From: Allobosea sp. | GTDB lineage: Bacteria; Pseudomonadota; Alphaproteobacteria; Rhizobiales; Kaistiaceae | Direction of reading: 5' to 3' | Length of the DNA stretch: 64,000 bases | Assembly: GCA_017307955.1 (NCBI GenBank) | Contig: JAFKFV010000016.1 | Location: 1 to 64,000, forward strand | In this document: one piece after another, positions 27,831 to 36,490 of the stretch | Layout of the letters: every line of letters starts with the position of its first letter | Position numbering within the stretch: the first letter of the stretch is position 1 | The notes under the pieces: model-generated | What the model was told of the DNA's origin: nothing | Databases searched by the model: none | Seen by the model: the letters and a program-made list of their open reading frames with translations, nothing else | Translations under genes and position numbers: made by a program

Positions 27831-29204
27831 ATGTCGCTTCCCGCCTGCACCGTCGTGCTCGACATCGGCAAGACCAATGCCAAGCTGGCGCTGGTCGATG
27901 CCGGAACGCGCGCGATCGTCGAGATCCGCACCACGGCCAACGAGGTCCTTCGCGAGGGTCTCTATCCGCATTTCGATACCGACCGTCTGTGGAGCTGGAT
28001 CGTCGCCGGCCTCAAGGACTATGCCGCCAAGGGCCGGATCGGCTGCATCTCGACGACGACCCATGGCGCCGCCGTCGCCATTCTCGGCCCCGACGGCCTT
28101 GTCCTGCCGATCCTCGACTATGAATATGCCGGACCCGATTCCGTCGCGGAGGCCTATCGGCCGCTGCGCGGCGCCTTCTGGGAAACGTTGTCGCCCGACC
28201 TGCCGGCCGGTCTCAATGCCGGCCGCCAGATCTACTGGCTCGAGGAGACCTTCCCCTCCGCCTTCGGCCGCGCCACCGCGATCCTCATGTATCCGCAATA
28301 CTGGGTCTGGCGGCTCACGGGAGCCCTCGCGGCCGAGCCGACCTCGCTCGGCTGCCACAGCGATCTCTGGAACCCTGAGGCCGGCACCTTCTCGCGCCTC
28401 GCCGAGGACCGCGGCTGGGCGAAGCTCATCCCGCCCGTGACGCGGCCCTGGGAAACCGCCGGAACGATCCGTCCGGCGCTCGCGGCGAAGACAGGATTGC
28501 CGGAAGACTGCCGCGTCGTCGCCGGCATCCACGATTCCAATGCCAGCCTGCTGCCGCACATCCTGCGCCGAAAGTCGCCTTTCACTGTGCTGTCGACCGG
28601 CACATGGCTGATCACCTTCGCCATCGGCGGCTCGATGTCCAATCTCGACCCGGCGCGCGACTGCCTCGCCAATGTCGATGCCTTCGGCCGCCCGGTCCCC
28701 TCGGCCCGCTTCATGGCGGGACGCGAGTTCGAGCGGCTCACGGAAGGCAGCAAGGCGGAGCCGAGCGAAGCGGACATTCGCTCGGTCGTGGAGAAGAGCG
28801 TCATGGCGATGCCGTCCTTCGCGCCCGGAACCGGTCCCTATGCCTTTCTCGACGGCCACTGGACGGTGGATCCGGAAACGCTCACCGCCGGCGAGCGGGT
28901 GGCGGCCGCCAGCCTTTATTGCGCGCTCGTTGCCTCGACCTGCATGCAGCTCACGAGTTCGGCAGGACCGGTCATCGTCGAAGGGCCGCTGTCGCGGAGC
29001 GCGCTGTTCCTCGGCGCGCTCGCGGCGATCACGGGTCGCCCGGTGACCGCGCGCGCGGACGCCACGGGCACGACCGAGGGCGCCGCGCTGCTTGCCGACG
29101 GGCCGGAGGGCGCCGGCCCGGGAGCGCCGGATGCAGCCCCGGTGCCGCCGCTCGACATCGATCTCTCGGCCTATGCGGCGGCCTGGCGGGCGGCGCTCGA
29201 CTGA
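27831..29204 (+). CDS. FGGY family carbohydrate kinase (paralogue 2)
   Basis: 457 residues from ATG 27831, preceded by AAGGAG at 27813-27818. FGGY kinase with VLDIGKTNAKLALVDAG, TTTHGAAVAILG, AGIHDSNASLLPHILRRK, VLSTGTWLITFAIGG and VIVEGPLSRSALF. A tandem duplicate of paralogue 1, with all motifs retained in both, so neither looks decayed. One presumably phosphorylates L-rhamnulose; the other may serve a related sugar handled by the neighbouring aldolase. Sequence alone does not say which is RhaK. Confidence 0.88.
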   Translation: MSLPACTVVLDIGKTNAKLALVDAGTRAIVEIRTTANEVLREGLYPHFDTDRLWSWIVAGLKDYAAKGRIGCISTTTHGAAVAILGPDGLVLPILDYEYAGPDSVAEAYRPLRGAFWETLSPDLPAGLNAGRQIYWLEETFPSAFGRATAILMYPQYWVWRLTGALAAEPTSLGCHSDLWNPEAGTFSRLAEDRGWAKLIPPVTRPWETAGTIRPALAAKTGLPEDCRVVAGIHDSNASLLPHILRRKSPFTVLSTGTWLITFAIGGSMSNLDPARDCLANVDAFGRPVPSARFMAGREFERLTEGSKAEPSEADIRSVVEKSVMAMPSFAPGTGPYAFLDGHWTVDPETLTAGERVAAASLYCALVASTCMQLTSSAGPVIVEGPLSRSALFLGALAAITGRPVTARADATGTTEGAALLADGPEGAGPGAPDAAPVPPLDIDLSAYAAAWRAALD

Positions 29205-29261
29205 CGGCTCTGCCGTGCTAGGCTCGCCGCCTGACTGACGAGGATCCGCTGCGGGGGGGTG

Positions 29262-30809
29262 ATGATGAAGCGTGTTGGTCTCCTGGCCACCGCCGCGTTC
29301 GGCGCGGCCCTGATGACTGCCGGCGCGGTTTCGGCCGCCACCGTGACCCGCGCCGAGGTCGAGGCCGTTCTGCCGACTTTCGAGGCCATGGTCACCAAGG
29401 CGATCGCCGATGGCGAAGTGCCGGGGCTCTCGATCGCGATCGTTGCCGGCGACGAAGTGGTTTATCTCAAGGGCTTCGGCACGCGCGAAGCCGGCAAGGA
29501 CGAGCCTGTCGGCCCCGATACGGTCTTCCAGCTCGCGTCCTTCTCGAAGCCGATCTCCGCCACCGTCGTCGCAGCGGTCGTCGGCAACAACCAGCACGGC
29601 ATCGACTGGGATTCGCGCGTCACCGATCTCGACCCGTCCTTCCATCTGAAGGAAGCGTGGCCGACCGCGAACCTCACGGTCACAGACCTTTTCGCGCATC
29701 GCAGCGGTCTTCCTGGCAACGCAGGTAATGAGCTCGAGGACCTCGGCTTCGACCGCGCGACCATCATGCACCGCCTAGCCGAGGTGCCGCTGGCGCCCTT
29801 CCGCGCGACCTATTCCTATTCGAATTTCGGCATCACCGAAGGCGCCGACGCAGTCGCCAAGGGCGAGGGCATGGCCTGGGCCGATCTCGCAGAAACGCGC
29901 CTTTTCAAGCCGCTCGGCATGACGCAGACCAGCGCCCGCTATGCCGATTTCCTGGCGCGCCCGGACCGGGCCGTCCTCCATATCGGCGGCACCGGCGCCT
30001 GGAAGCCGGGCCCGCTCAGGAAGCCCGATGCGCAGGCGCCGGCCGGCGGCGTCTCCTCCAGCGCCCGCGATCTCTCCACCTGGCTGCGGCTGGAACTCGG
30101 CAATGGCAGCCTTGGCGGCGAGAAGGTGATCGACGCGGCGGCGCTTGCGGCAACCCATGTCCCGCTGATGGAGCGCGGCAGCAATCCGGTTACCGGCGGC
30201 GCCTCCTTCTATGGCCGCGGCTGGAATGTCGAGTTCGGCCGCTACGGCCTGCAATGGGGCCATGCCGGCGCCTTCTCGAATGGCGCGCGCACATTGGTCA
30301 GCACCCTGCCGGAGCGAGGCATCGGTATCGTGGTGCTTTCCAACGCTTTTCCGACCGGTCTCCCCGAGGGCCTTGCCGACTCGCTCTTCGATCTCGTCTT
30401 CAAGGGGAAGGTGGAGAAGGACTGGATCGGCGCCTGGGACAAGGCCTATGCGGGGCTGTTCGGCCCGGCCATCGAAGCCGCCAAGGCCCGCTTCGCCAAC
30501 CCGCCGACCGAGCCGCGGCCGGCGCTCGCCAATGCCGCTTATCTCGGCCGCTATGCCAATGACTATATCGGCAATGCCGTGATTTCGGAGGAGAACGGCG
30601 CGCTTGTCCTCGGTCTTGGTCCGACCGGCGAACGCCGCTTCCCGCTCACGCATTATGACCGCGATCTCTTCATCATGCATCCGGCGGAGGAAATGCCGGA
30701 CCTGCCAACCGCCGTCACCTTCACAATAGGGGCGGACGGCAAGGCGCAGTCGGTCGCGATCGAGAGCCTCGACGATCTCGGCTTCGGCACGTTGAAGCGG
30801 TCCGACTGA
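29262..30809 (+). CDS. Beta-lactamase family serine hydrolase with C-terminal DUF3471-like domain
   Basis: 515 residues with a signal peptide (cleavage near VSAAT), so periplasmic. Class C beta-lactamase/esterase fold: catalytic S93-x-x-K96 in LASFSKP, the Tyr motif TYSYSNFG, and the HxG-type third motif GHAGAFSNG. The C-terminal ~110 residues (AYLGRYANDYIGNAVISEEN) resemble DUF3471. Likely a peptidase or esterase on D-amino-acid peptides or other esters; beta-lactam resistance is not implied. The start lies in a G-rich stretch: GTG 29259, ATG 29262 or ATG 29265. It is not obviously part of the rha locus. Confidence 0.88.
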   Translation: MMKRVGLLATAAFGAALMTAGAVSAATVTRAEVEAVLPTFEAMVTKAIADGEVPGLSIAIVAGDEVVYLKGFGTREAGKDEPVGPDTVFQLASFSKPISATVVAAVVGNNQHGIDWDSRVTDLDPSFHLKEAWPTANLTVTDLFAHRSGLPGNAGNELEDLGFDRATIMHRLAEVPLAPFRATYSYSNFGITEGADAVAKGEGMAWADLAETRLFKPLGMTQTSARYADFLARPDRAVLHIGGTGAWKPGPLRKPDAQAPAGGVSSSARDLSTWLRLELGNGSLGGEKVIDAAALAATHVPLMERGSNPVTGGASFYGRGWNVEFGRYGLQWGHAGAFSNGARTLVSTLPERGIGIVVLSNAFPTGLPEGLADSLFDLVFKGKVEKDWIGAWDKAYAGLFGPAIEAAKARFANPPTEPRPALANAAYLGRYANDYIGNAVISEENGALVLGLGPTGERRFPLTHYDRDLFIMHPAEEMPDLPTAVTFTIGADGKAQSVAIESLDDLGFGTLKRSD

Positions 30810-30945
30810 CAGCCAGTCGGGCCCCTCGGGCGGCGTGCCGGCCCATACATTTTCGCATGGCCGTGGCACAGGCTTAGACAATTCCTTTGAACGGCGATCG
30901 CGATCAGATTGTTGATCGACAACAGCGTTCAACAGGAATCGACAG

Positions 30946-31353
30946 ATGACCGCGCTTTTCAACGCCGACACGAACGGCACCGCCACCGTCACTGGCATGC
31001 CGCTCATCCTGCTGCGCCTCGAGGGCGCGGCGATGCTGGCGGCCGCGCTTTACGCCTGGCATCTGACGGGTGACAGCTGGCTCGTCTTCGGCCTCCTCTT
31101 CTTCACGCCCGATCTCGCGATGCTCGGCTACCTTGCCGGTCCACGCGCCGGAGCGACCGCCTACAATCTCGTGCACAGCTACGCCGTGGCCGGGCTGATC
31201 GGCGCGATCGGCCTCCTCGCCGGCGCACCGCTGGCGGTGGCGGCGGCGCTGATCCTTGCCGGCCATATCGGCTTCGACCGCATGCTCGGCTACGGCCTCA
31301 AATATCCCGACGCCTTCGGCCACACCCATCTTGGGAAGCTGGGAAAGCGATAA
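30946..31353 (+). CDS. DUF4260 family membrane protein
   Basis: 135 residues with about four hydrophobic helices. DUF4260 signature stretches: FGLLFFTPDLAMLGYLAGPR, AYNLVHSYAVAGLIG, and the C-terminal GHIGFDRMLGYGLKYPDAFG with THLGKLGKR. Function unknown. It stands alone and is convergent with the RpiR gene, the stops being 13 bases apart. The 136 bases upstream show no clear promoter. Confidence 0.85.
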   Translation: MTALFNADTNGTATVTGMPLILLRLEGAAMLAAALYAWHLTGDSWLVFGLLFFTPDLAMLGYLAGPRAGATAYNLVHSYAVAGLIGAIGLLAGAPLAVAAALILAGHIGFDRMLGYGLKYPDAFGHTHLGKLGKR

Positions 31354-31366
31354 GGGATCGCCCCCT

Positions 31367-32209
31367 TCACTCGCGCTCCCGGCGGATGGCTTCGAGGGCT
31401 TCGAGGCGTTGGCGGCCCTGGTCGCCGCGGTCGGTGGCGACGGTGGCGAGGAGGGCTTCGACGATGGCGAGGAGGCCGACGCCGGAATCCCAGACGGAGG
31501 GCGCGGCGACATGGGCGGGGAGCACATGGCGCGCGACCCGCGAGATCGGCGACAGCCATTGGTCGGTGACGAGGACCACCGTCGCGCCGCGGGCATTGGC
31601 GCGCTCGGCGAAATCCGCGAGATCGGCCGAATAGCGGCGGATATCGAACAGGAGCACCACCGAGCGCCGATCGATGTCGAGCAGCTGGTCGAGCCAGGCG
31701 GCGGGCTGGCCGGTGACGCGCCGGCAATTCGGCCGCAACACGCGCAGATGCGCGGCCATGTAGTCGGCGATGGCATCGGTGAAGCGGCCGCCGAGCAGGA
31801 AGACCGAGCGCGCCGGATCGGCCAGCAGCTTCGCGACGGCGGTGAATTCGCCCCGCGGCACATTGGCGGCCGTGGCGCGGAGATTGTCGATGGCCGCGAG
31901 CGCGAAACCGGCGAGCGGGTCGCCGGCGGCGCCGCCAAGACCCTTGGTCAGCGGCGTCGCGCGCCGCGCCGCCAGCTCGGCCTTGAGGTCGTCCTGGAAG
32001 CTGCCATAGCTCGCATAGCCGATCTTGGCGATCATGCGGAGCACGGTCGGCGCGCTGACGCCCGCCGCCTCGCCGAGCTTCGCGGCGCTGTCGAGACCGG
32101 CCATCGGATAGTCGGCGAGCAGACGCTGCGCCGCGCGCTTCTCGTTGGGCGTCAGGCGGCCGAGATCGCGCCTGAGCCTCTCGCCGATCGACGCATCGCC
32201 CTCCGCCAT
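31367..32209 (-). CDS. MurR/RpiR family transcriptional regulator
   Basis: 280 residues: an N-terminal RpiR-type helix-turn-helix (RLTPNEKRAAQRLLADYP, SAPTVLRMIAKIGYASYG) and a C-terminal SIS sugar-isomerase-like sensor domain (SVFLLGGRFTDAIADYMAAH, DRRSVVLLFDIRRYSADLAD). ATG 32209 is chosen by family start (MAEGDASIGERLRR); the frame is open 67 codons further. It is divergent from the N-formylglutamate amidohydrolase gene with 149 bases between starts, so it likely controls that gene and possibly the whole amine-utilisation cluster. The ligand is unknown. Confidence 0.88.
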   Translation of the reverse strand: MAEGDASIGERLRRDLGRLTPNEKRAAQRLLADYPMAGLDSAAKLGEAAGVSAPTVLRMIAKIGYASYGSFQDDLKAELAARRATPLTKGLGGAAGDPLAGFALAAIDNLRATAANVPRGEFTAVAKLLADPARSVFLLGGRFTDAIADYMAAHLRVLRPNCRRVTGQPAAWLDQLLDIDRRSVVLLFDIRRYSADLADFAERANARGATVVLVTDQWLSPISRVARHVLPAHVAAPSVWDSGVGLLAIVEALLATVATDRGDQGRQRLEALEAIRRERE

Positions 32210-32358
32210 GCCTGCCCTGTCCCCGATCCTCGCCGCGTAAGTGCCGCATTCGCAGGCACCTGACGCCACCATTTCAGAATTGACGCAACCATGCGCTGCT
32301 GTAACGTACCGTTCAGAAGACGGCGAAGTCCAGCGCTCGGGCGCCAGGATCACATAGC

Positions 32359-33189
32359 ATGGCGAGATCGGCGATCGGTCAGAGGCATGAAACGCAGGCG
32401 GACGGGGCATCGGCGCCGCTGCTGGCGCCGGACGAGCCTCCGCCGGTGGAGACCATCGCCGCGCGCCGCGACCCGTTCGTCTTCGTCTGCGAGCATGCGT
32501 CGAACCGCATGCCGGCGGCGCTCGGCGATCTCGGCCTGCCGGGCGAGGCCTTCCAGCGCCATATCGCCTTCGACCCCGGCGCCGAGGCGCTGACGCGGAG
32601 GCTCGCGGCCCGCTTCGGCGGCGCGGCGGTGCTGCAGGCCTATTCGCGGCTCGTGATCGACTGCAACCGCGAGCCGACGCTGGCCGACGCGATCACGCCC
32701 TTCTCCGAGGATACGGCGATCCCGGGCAATACGGGGCTCGGCCAGCCGGCGCGGGAGGCGCGGATCGCCGCGGTCTGGACGCCCTTCCATGCCGCGCTCG
32801 ACGCCCTTCTCGGCGCCCGCTTCGCCGAGGGCCGCCCGACGGCGCTGGTCACCATCCATTCCTTCACGCCCGTCTGGCGCGGAGTCGCCCGGCCCTGGCA
32901 TGTCGGCATCATCCAGACCGGCGACCGGCGAATGGCCGATCCGATGCTGGCGGCGCTCGGCCGCGAGGATGGCCTCGTCGTCGGTGACGACCAGCCTTAT
33001 TCGGCCAAGGACAATGTCGACTACACGATCCGCCGCCACGGGCGGGCGCGCGGCATTCCGCATGTGATGATCGAGGTGCGCAACGACCTTCTCGCCGACG
33101 ACGCGGCGGTGGCCGCCTGGACGGAGCGCCTCGCCGCCGCGCTCGAGGAGACGGCGCAGCGCATCGGATTGCCAGCGGCAAGAGACTAG
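32359..33189 (+). CDS. N-formylglutamate amidohydrolase family protein
   Basis: 276 residues of the FGase family (HutG-type and relatives), metal-dependent hydrolases of N-acyl glutamate compounds. Seen: FVFVCEHASNRMPAALGDLG (metal His), IDCNREPTLAD, LVTIHSFTPVWRG (metal His and substrate), ARGIPHVMIEVRNDLL. No histidine-degradation genes are nearby. In this context it may instead hydrolyse a gamma-glutamyl or N-acyl intermediate made by the glutamine-synthetase-like ligase at 35053. It is the first gene of the plus-strand cluster. Confidence 0.88.
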   Translation: MARSAIGQRHETQADGASAPLLAPDEPPPVETIAARRDPFVFVCEHASNRMPAALGDLGLPGEAFQRHIAFDPGAEALTRRLAARFGGAAVLQAYSRLVIDCNREPTLADAITPFSEDTAIPGNTGLGQPAREARIAAVWTPFHAALDALLGARFAEGRPTALVTIHSFTPVWRGVARPWHVGIIQTGDRRMADPMLAALGREDGLVVGDDQPYSAKDNVDYTIRRHGRARGIPHVMIEVRNDLLADDAAVAAWTERLAAALEETAQRIGLPAARD

Positions 33190-33303
33190 GGAGAGCGGCG
33201 CGGAACCGCGTCCGCTCGAGCATAGAGGGCCGATGTGGCTGAAGACCACGGGGCCAGGAAAGGATACGGCGGATCAACCGCCGCGGGAACAGTGACGGGG
33301 CAT

Positions 33304-33317
33304 CGCCCGATCGGGCG
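33304..33317. promoter_or_regulatory. Perfect 14-bp palindrome upstream of permease gene
   Basis: CGCCCGATCGGGCG is a perfect inverted repeat about 46 bases before the permease start, in the 173-base gap after the amidohydrolase gene. It could be an operator or an RNA hairpin; no regulator can be assigned. The permease itself has a GGGAG ribosome site at 33352-33356. Confidence 0.3.
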
Positions 33318-33362
33318 GTCCGGCGGGCGCCGGCCGCCCCGGGTCAGCGACGGGAGCATGGC

Positions 33363-34916
33363 ATGAGCGTGCGCGATTCCTACTCGGAGGCCGACAAGAA
33401 GGCGGACATCCACGTCCTCCATTCCATGGGCTATGCCCAGGAACTGGAGCGGCGGATGAGCCGCTTCTCGAATTTCGCGATCTCCTTCTCGATCATCTGC
33501 ATCCTGTCGGGCGGCATCAACTCGCTCGCACAGGCGACCTCGGGCGCCGGCGGCGCCGCGATCGGCATCGGCTGGCCGCTCGGCTGCCTCATCTCGGGCG
33601 TGTTTGCGCTCGCGATGGCGCAGATCTCCTCGGCCTATCCGACGGCCGGCGGCCTCTATCACTGGGGCTCGATCCTCGGCAACCGGTTCACCGGCTGGGT
33701 GACGGCCTGGTTCAACCTGCTCGGCCTCGTGACCGTGCTCGGCGCCATCAATGTCGGCACCTATTACTTCTTCGTCGGCGCCTTCGGGCCGATGGTCGGC
33801 TGGGAAGATACGATCACCACCCGTGTTCTCTTCCTTGTGGTGCTCACCGGCCTGCAGGCGGTGATCAACCATATGGGCATCGGCCTCACCGCCAAGCTGA
33901 CCGACTTCTCCGGTTATCTCATCTTCGTGACCGCGCTGCTGCTGGCGATCGTCTGCCTCGCCTCGGCGCCGTCCTATGATTTCGCTCGGCTCTTCACCTT
34001 CGCCAACTATTCGGGCGAGGCCGGCGGCAATGTCTGGCCAGAGGTCTCCGGCTGGTGGGTGTTCCTGCTCGGCCTCCTGATGCCGATCTACACCATCACC
34101 GGCTACGATGCCTCGGCGCATACGTCGGAGGAGACGCTGAAGGCCGCCCATTCCGTGCCGCGCGGCATGATCATGTCGGTCGTCTGGTCGGCCGTGTTCG
34201 GCTACATCATGCTCTGCTCGTTCGTGCTGATGATCCCGAACATGGACGAGGCCGCGAAGCAGGGCTGGAACGTCTTCTTCTGGGCGATGGATTCGCAGGT
34301 CAATCCGGCGGTCAAGGTGATCCTCTACCTCGCCATCTTCATCGCGCAGTTCCTCTGCGGGCTCGCGACGGTGACCTCTGTATCGCGCATGATCTTCGCC
34401 TTCTCGCGCGATGGCGGCCTGCCGGCGTCGAAGGCGCTGTCGAGCGTCAGCCCGAAATTCCGCACGCCGGTCGCCGCGATCTGGACCGGCGCGATCCTCG
34501 CGGTGCTCTTCGTCTGGGGATCCTCGCTGGTCTCGATCGGCGAGACGCCTGTCTATACGATCGTCGTCTCCTGCACGGTCATCTTCCTGTTCTTCTCCTT
34601 CGTCATTCCGATCGTGCTCGGGCTCCTCGCCTATGGCACCTCGAAATGGCCGAAGATGGGACCCTGGAACATGGGCCGCGGGCTGTTCACGCTGTTCGCG
34701 CTGCTCTCGATCGTCGCGATGATCCTGATTTTCGTGATCGGCATCCAGCCGCCGAACCAGTGGGCCCTTTACATCACGGTGGGCTTCGTGGTGGTGACGG
34801 CGGTCATCTGGCTCGCGTTCGAGAATCGCCGCTTCCAGGGCCCGCCGATCGGCGACATGATCGCCCGGCGCAAGGCAGCCATCGAGGCCGCCGAGAAGGC
34901 CGTCGGCGAGGCCTGA
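33363..34916 (+). CDS. APC superfamily amino acid/amine permease
   Basis: 517 residues with about 12 transmembrane helices. APC family signatures: SRFSNFAISFSIICILSGGI near the N-terminus, SSAYPTAGGLYHWGSILGNR, ITGYDASAHTSEETLKAAHS, and FAFSRDGGLPASKALSSVSP. This subgroup imports GABA, choline, ethanolamine and similar amines as well as amino acids. With a ligase and dehydrogenases following, it is the probable uptake step for the amine used by the cluster. Spacing to the ligase gene is 136 bases, occupied by hairpins and a small ORF. Confidence 0.9.
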   Translation: MSVRDSYSEADKKADIHVLHSMGYAQELERRMSRFSNFAISFSIICILSGGINSLAQATSGAGGAAIGIGWPLGCLISGVFALAMAQISSAYPTAGGLYHWGSILGNRFTGWVTAWFNLLGLVTVLGAINVGTYYFFVGAFGPMVGWEDTITTRVLFLVVLTGLQAVINHMGIGLTAKLTDFSGYLIFVTALLLAIVCLASAPSYDFARLFTFANYSGEAGGNVWPEVSGWWVFLLGLLMPIYTITGYDASAHTSEETLKAAHSVPRGMIMSVVWSAVFGYIMLCSFVLMIPNMDEAAKQGWNVFFWAMDSQVNPAVKVILYLAIFIAQFLCGLATVTSVSRMIFAFSRDGGLPASKALSSVSPKFRTPVAAIWTGAILAVLFVWGSSLVSIGETPVYTIVVSCTVIFLFFSFVIPIVLGLLAYGTSKWPKMGPWNMGRGLFTLFALLSIVAMILIFVIGIQPPNQWALYITVGFVVVTAVIWLAFENRRFQGPPIGDMIARRKAAIEAAEKAVGEA

Positions 34917-34918
34917 CC

Positions 34919-35020
34919 ATGTCGGGGACGGTTGAAACCGCTCCCCCAGCCAAGGCGCGGCCCTTCGGGGCCGCCCCGATTGCCGCTCCGGCCGTTCCCA
35001 CACCGGCCGGAGCGGCATGA
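34919..35020 (+). CDS. Possible 33-residue Ala/Pro-rich leader ORF
   Basis: ATG 34919 begins 2 bases after the permease stop and reads 33 codons rich in Ala and Pro (ETAPPAKARPFGAAPIAAPA). Its TGA overlaps ATG 35017, an upstream alternative start of the ligase gene (ATGA). The ORF spans two perfect hairpins. It may be a leader or coupling peptide, or meaningless. No ribosome site other than the end of the permease gene is visible. Confidence 0.25.
   Translation: MSGTVETAPPAKARPFGAAPIAAPAVPTPAGAA
34957..35016. other. Tandem perfect hairpins before ligase gene
   Basis: Hairpin 1 is GCGGCCC (34957-34963), loop TTCG, GGGCCGC (34968-34974): a 7-bp stem with a stable UUCG tetraloop in RNA. Hairpin 2 is GCCGCTCCGGCCG (34982-34994), a 9-base loop, then CGGCCGGAGCGGC (35004-35016): a perfect 13-bp stem. 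Neither is followed by a T-run, so they are unlikely to be ordinary terminators. They may stabilise or process the mRNA between permease and ligase. Confidence 0.6.
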
Positions 35021-35052
35021 ACCCACCTCCCGCGATACCCGAAGGAACGACC

Positions 35053-36417
35053 ATGACCGGCACGATGACGCTGAAGGAACTCGAAGCCGCGATCGCCGCC
35101 GGCACGATCGACACCGTGATCGTGGCCTTTCCCGACATGCAGGGGCGCCTCGTCGGCAAGCGCTTTACCGGCGCGTTCTTCCTCGACAGCGCCATCCACG
35201 AGACGCATGCCTGCAACTATCTGCTCACCGTCGACATCGACATGGAGCCGGTGCCGGGCTACCAGGCCGCGAGCTGGGAAAAGGGCTATGGCGACTTCGT
35301 CCTGAAGCCCGACATCGCGACGCTGCGGCGCATCCCCTGGCTCGAGGGCACGGCGCTGATGCTCGCCGATGTCTGCGACCATCACGGCGAGGAGCTGGCG
35401 CACAGCCCGCGCGCGATGCTGAAGGCGCAATTGAAGCGGCTCGCCGAGCGCGGCATGTCGGCCTTCTTCGCCTCGGAACTCGAATTCTACGTCTTCGACG
35501 AGACCTTCGAGAGCGCCTCGGACAAGCGCTGGCGCGAGCTGAAGACGATGGGGAACTACATCGAGGATTATCACATCCTCCAGACGACCAAGAACGAGCC
35601 GCTCCTCAGGGCGATCCGCAACGGGCTGATGGCCGCCGGCATCCCGGTCGAGAACTCCAAGGGCGAATGGGGGCCGGGCCAGGAGGAGGTGAACATCCGC
35701 TATGCCGAGGCGCTGACGATGGCCGACTGGCACGTCGTCATGAAGAACGGCATCAAGGAGATCGCCCATCTGCAGAACCGCTCGGTCACCTTCATGGCCA
35801 AGTGGCGCTACGACCTCGCCGGCTCGTCCTCGCATATCCACTCCTCGCTCTGGGACCAGAAGGCGAAGAAGCCGCTGTTCATGGACGAGAAGGATCCGCT
35901 CGGCATGTCGGCGACGATGAAGTCCTGGCTCGCCGGCCATCTGACGCTGGCGCCGGACTTCACCTATTTCCTCGCGCCCTACATCAACTCCTACAAGCGC
36001 TTCCAGGTCGGCACCTTCGCGCCGACCAAGGCGGTCTGGTCGGTCGACAACCGCACCGCCGGCTTCCGCGTCGTCGGCGAGGGCAAGTCGGTGCGCACCG
36101 AATGCCGCATCGGCGGCGCCGATCTCAATCCCTACCTCGCCTTCTCCGCCCTGATCGCCGCCGGGCTGCACGGCATGGACGAGAAGCTGGCGCTGGAGCC
36201 GACCTTTTCCGGCGACGCCTATGGCGCCTCCGGCGTCCGCGAAGTGCCGAAGACCTTGCGCGATGCCCTCGCCGCGCTCGACGGCTCGGCCGTGATGCGC
36301 GCCGCCCTCGGCGACGCCGTCGTCGATCACTATCTGCATACCGGACGCTGGGAGCAGTTCGAATACGACCGCCGCGTCACGGACTGGGAGTTGCAGAGAG
36401 GGTTCGAGAGGTATTAG
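35053..36417 (+). CDS. Glutamine synthetase family protein (gamma-glutamylamide ligase-like)
   Basis: 454 residues of the glutamine synthetase fold, in the group that includes PuuA and other glutamate-amine ligases rather than ammonia-assimilating GlnA. Seen: PDMQGRLVGKRFTGAFFL, FFASELEFYVFDE (metal Glu), WGPGQEEVNIRYAEA, SSSHIHSSLWDQKAKKPLF (metal His), NSYKRFQVGTFAPTKAVWS, RTECRIGGADLNPYLAF. The ATG 35053 start is chosen because GAAGGA at 35041-35046 sits 6 bases before it; ATG 35017 is possible. Expected reaction: ATP-dependent joining of L-glutamate's gamma carboxyl to an amine. The neighbours (permease, alcohol and aldehyde dehydrogenases, amidohydrolase) suggest an amino alcohol such as ethanolamine. 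Confidence 0.87.
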   Translation: MTGTMTLKELEAAIAAGTIDTVIVAFPDMQGRLVGKRFTGAFFLDSAIHETHACNYLLTVDIDMEPVPGYQAASWEKGYGDFVLKPDIATLRRIPWLEGTALMLADVCDHHGEELAHSPRAMLKAQLKRLAERGMSAFFASELEFYVFDETFESASDKRWRELKTMGNYIEDYHILQTTKNEPLLRAIRNGLMAAGIPVENSKGEWGPGQEEVNIRYAEALTMADWHVVMKNGIKEIAHLQNRSVTFMAKWRYDLAGSSSHIHSSLWDQKAKKPLFMDEKDPLGMSATMKSWLAGHLTLAPDFTYFLAPYINSYKRFQVGTFAPTKAVWSVDNRTAGFRVVGEGKSVRTECRIGGADLNPYLAFSALIAAGLHGMDEKLALEPTFSGDAYGASGVREVPKTLRDALAALDGSAVMRAALGDAVVDHYLHTGRWEQFEYDRRVTDWELQRGFERY

Positions 36418-36420
36418 ATA

Positions 36421-36460
36421 AACACACACCGTGTAGTTGACACACACACTGTTTGTGATA
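36421..36460. promoter_or_regulatory. Candidate promoter/operator of the PIN module
   Basis: Immediately after the ligase stop lies a stretch of alternating ACAC and GTGT elements: ACACCGTGT (36426-36434), GTGT-N5-ACAC (36431-36443) and CACA-N5-TGTG (36445-36457). TTGACA at 36437-36442 could be a -35 hexamer; no well-spaced -10 is seen. Short repeated inverted half-sites like these are usual for autoregulated toxin-antitoxin operons. A GGAGAGGAG ribosome site follows at 36475-36483. Confidence 0.5.
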
Positions 36461-36490
36461 GCCTTTCCATCCTTGGAGAGGAGCCCATGC

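Noticed and set aside
29250-29261. Run of seven G before the serine hydrolase start
   Set aside because: Probably part of a G-rich ribosome site; no quadruplex pattern with four runs is present.
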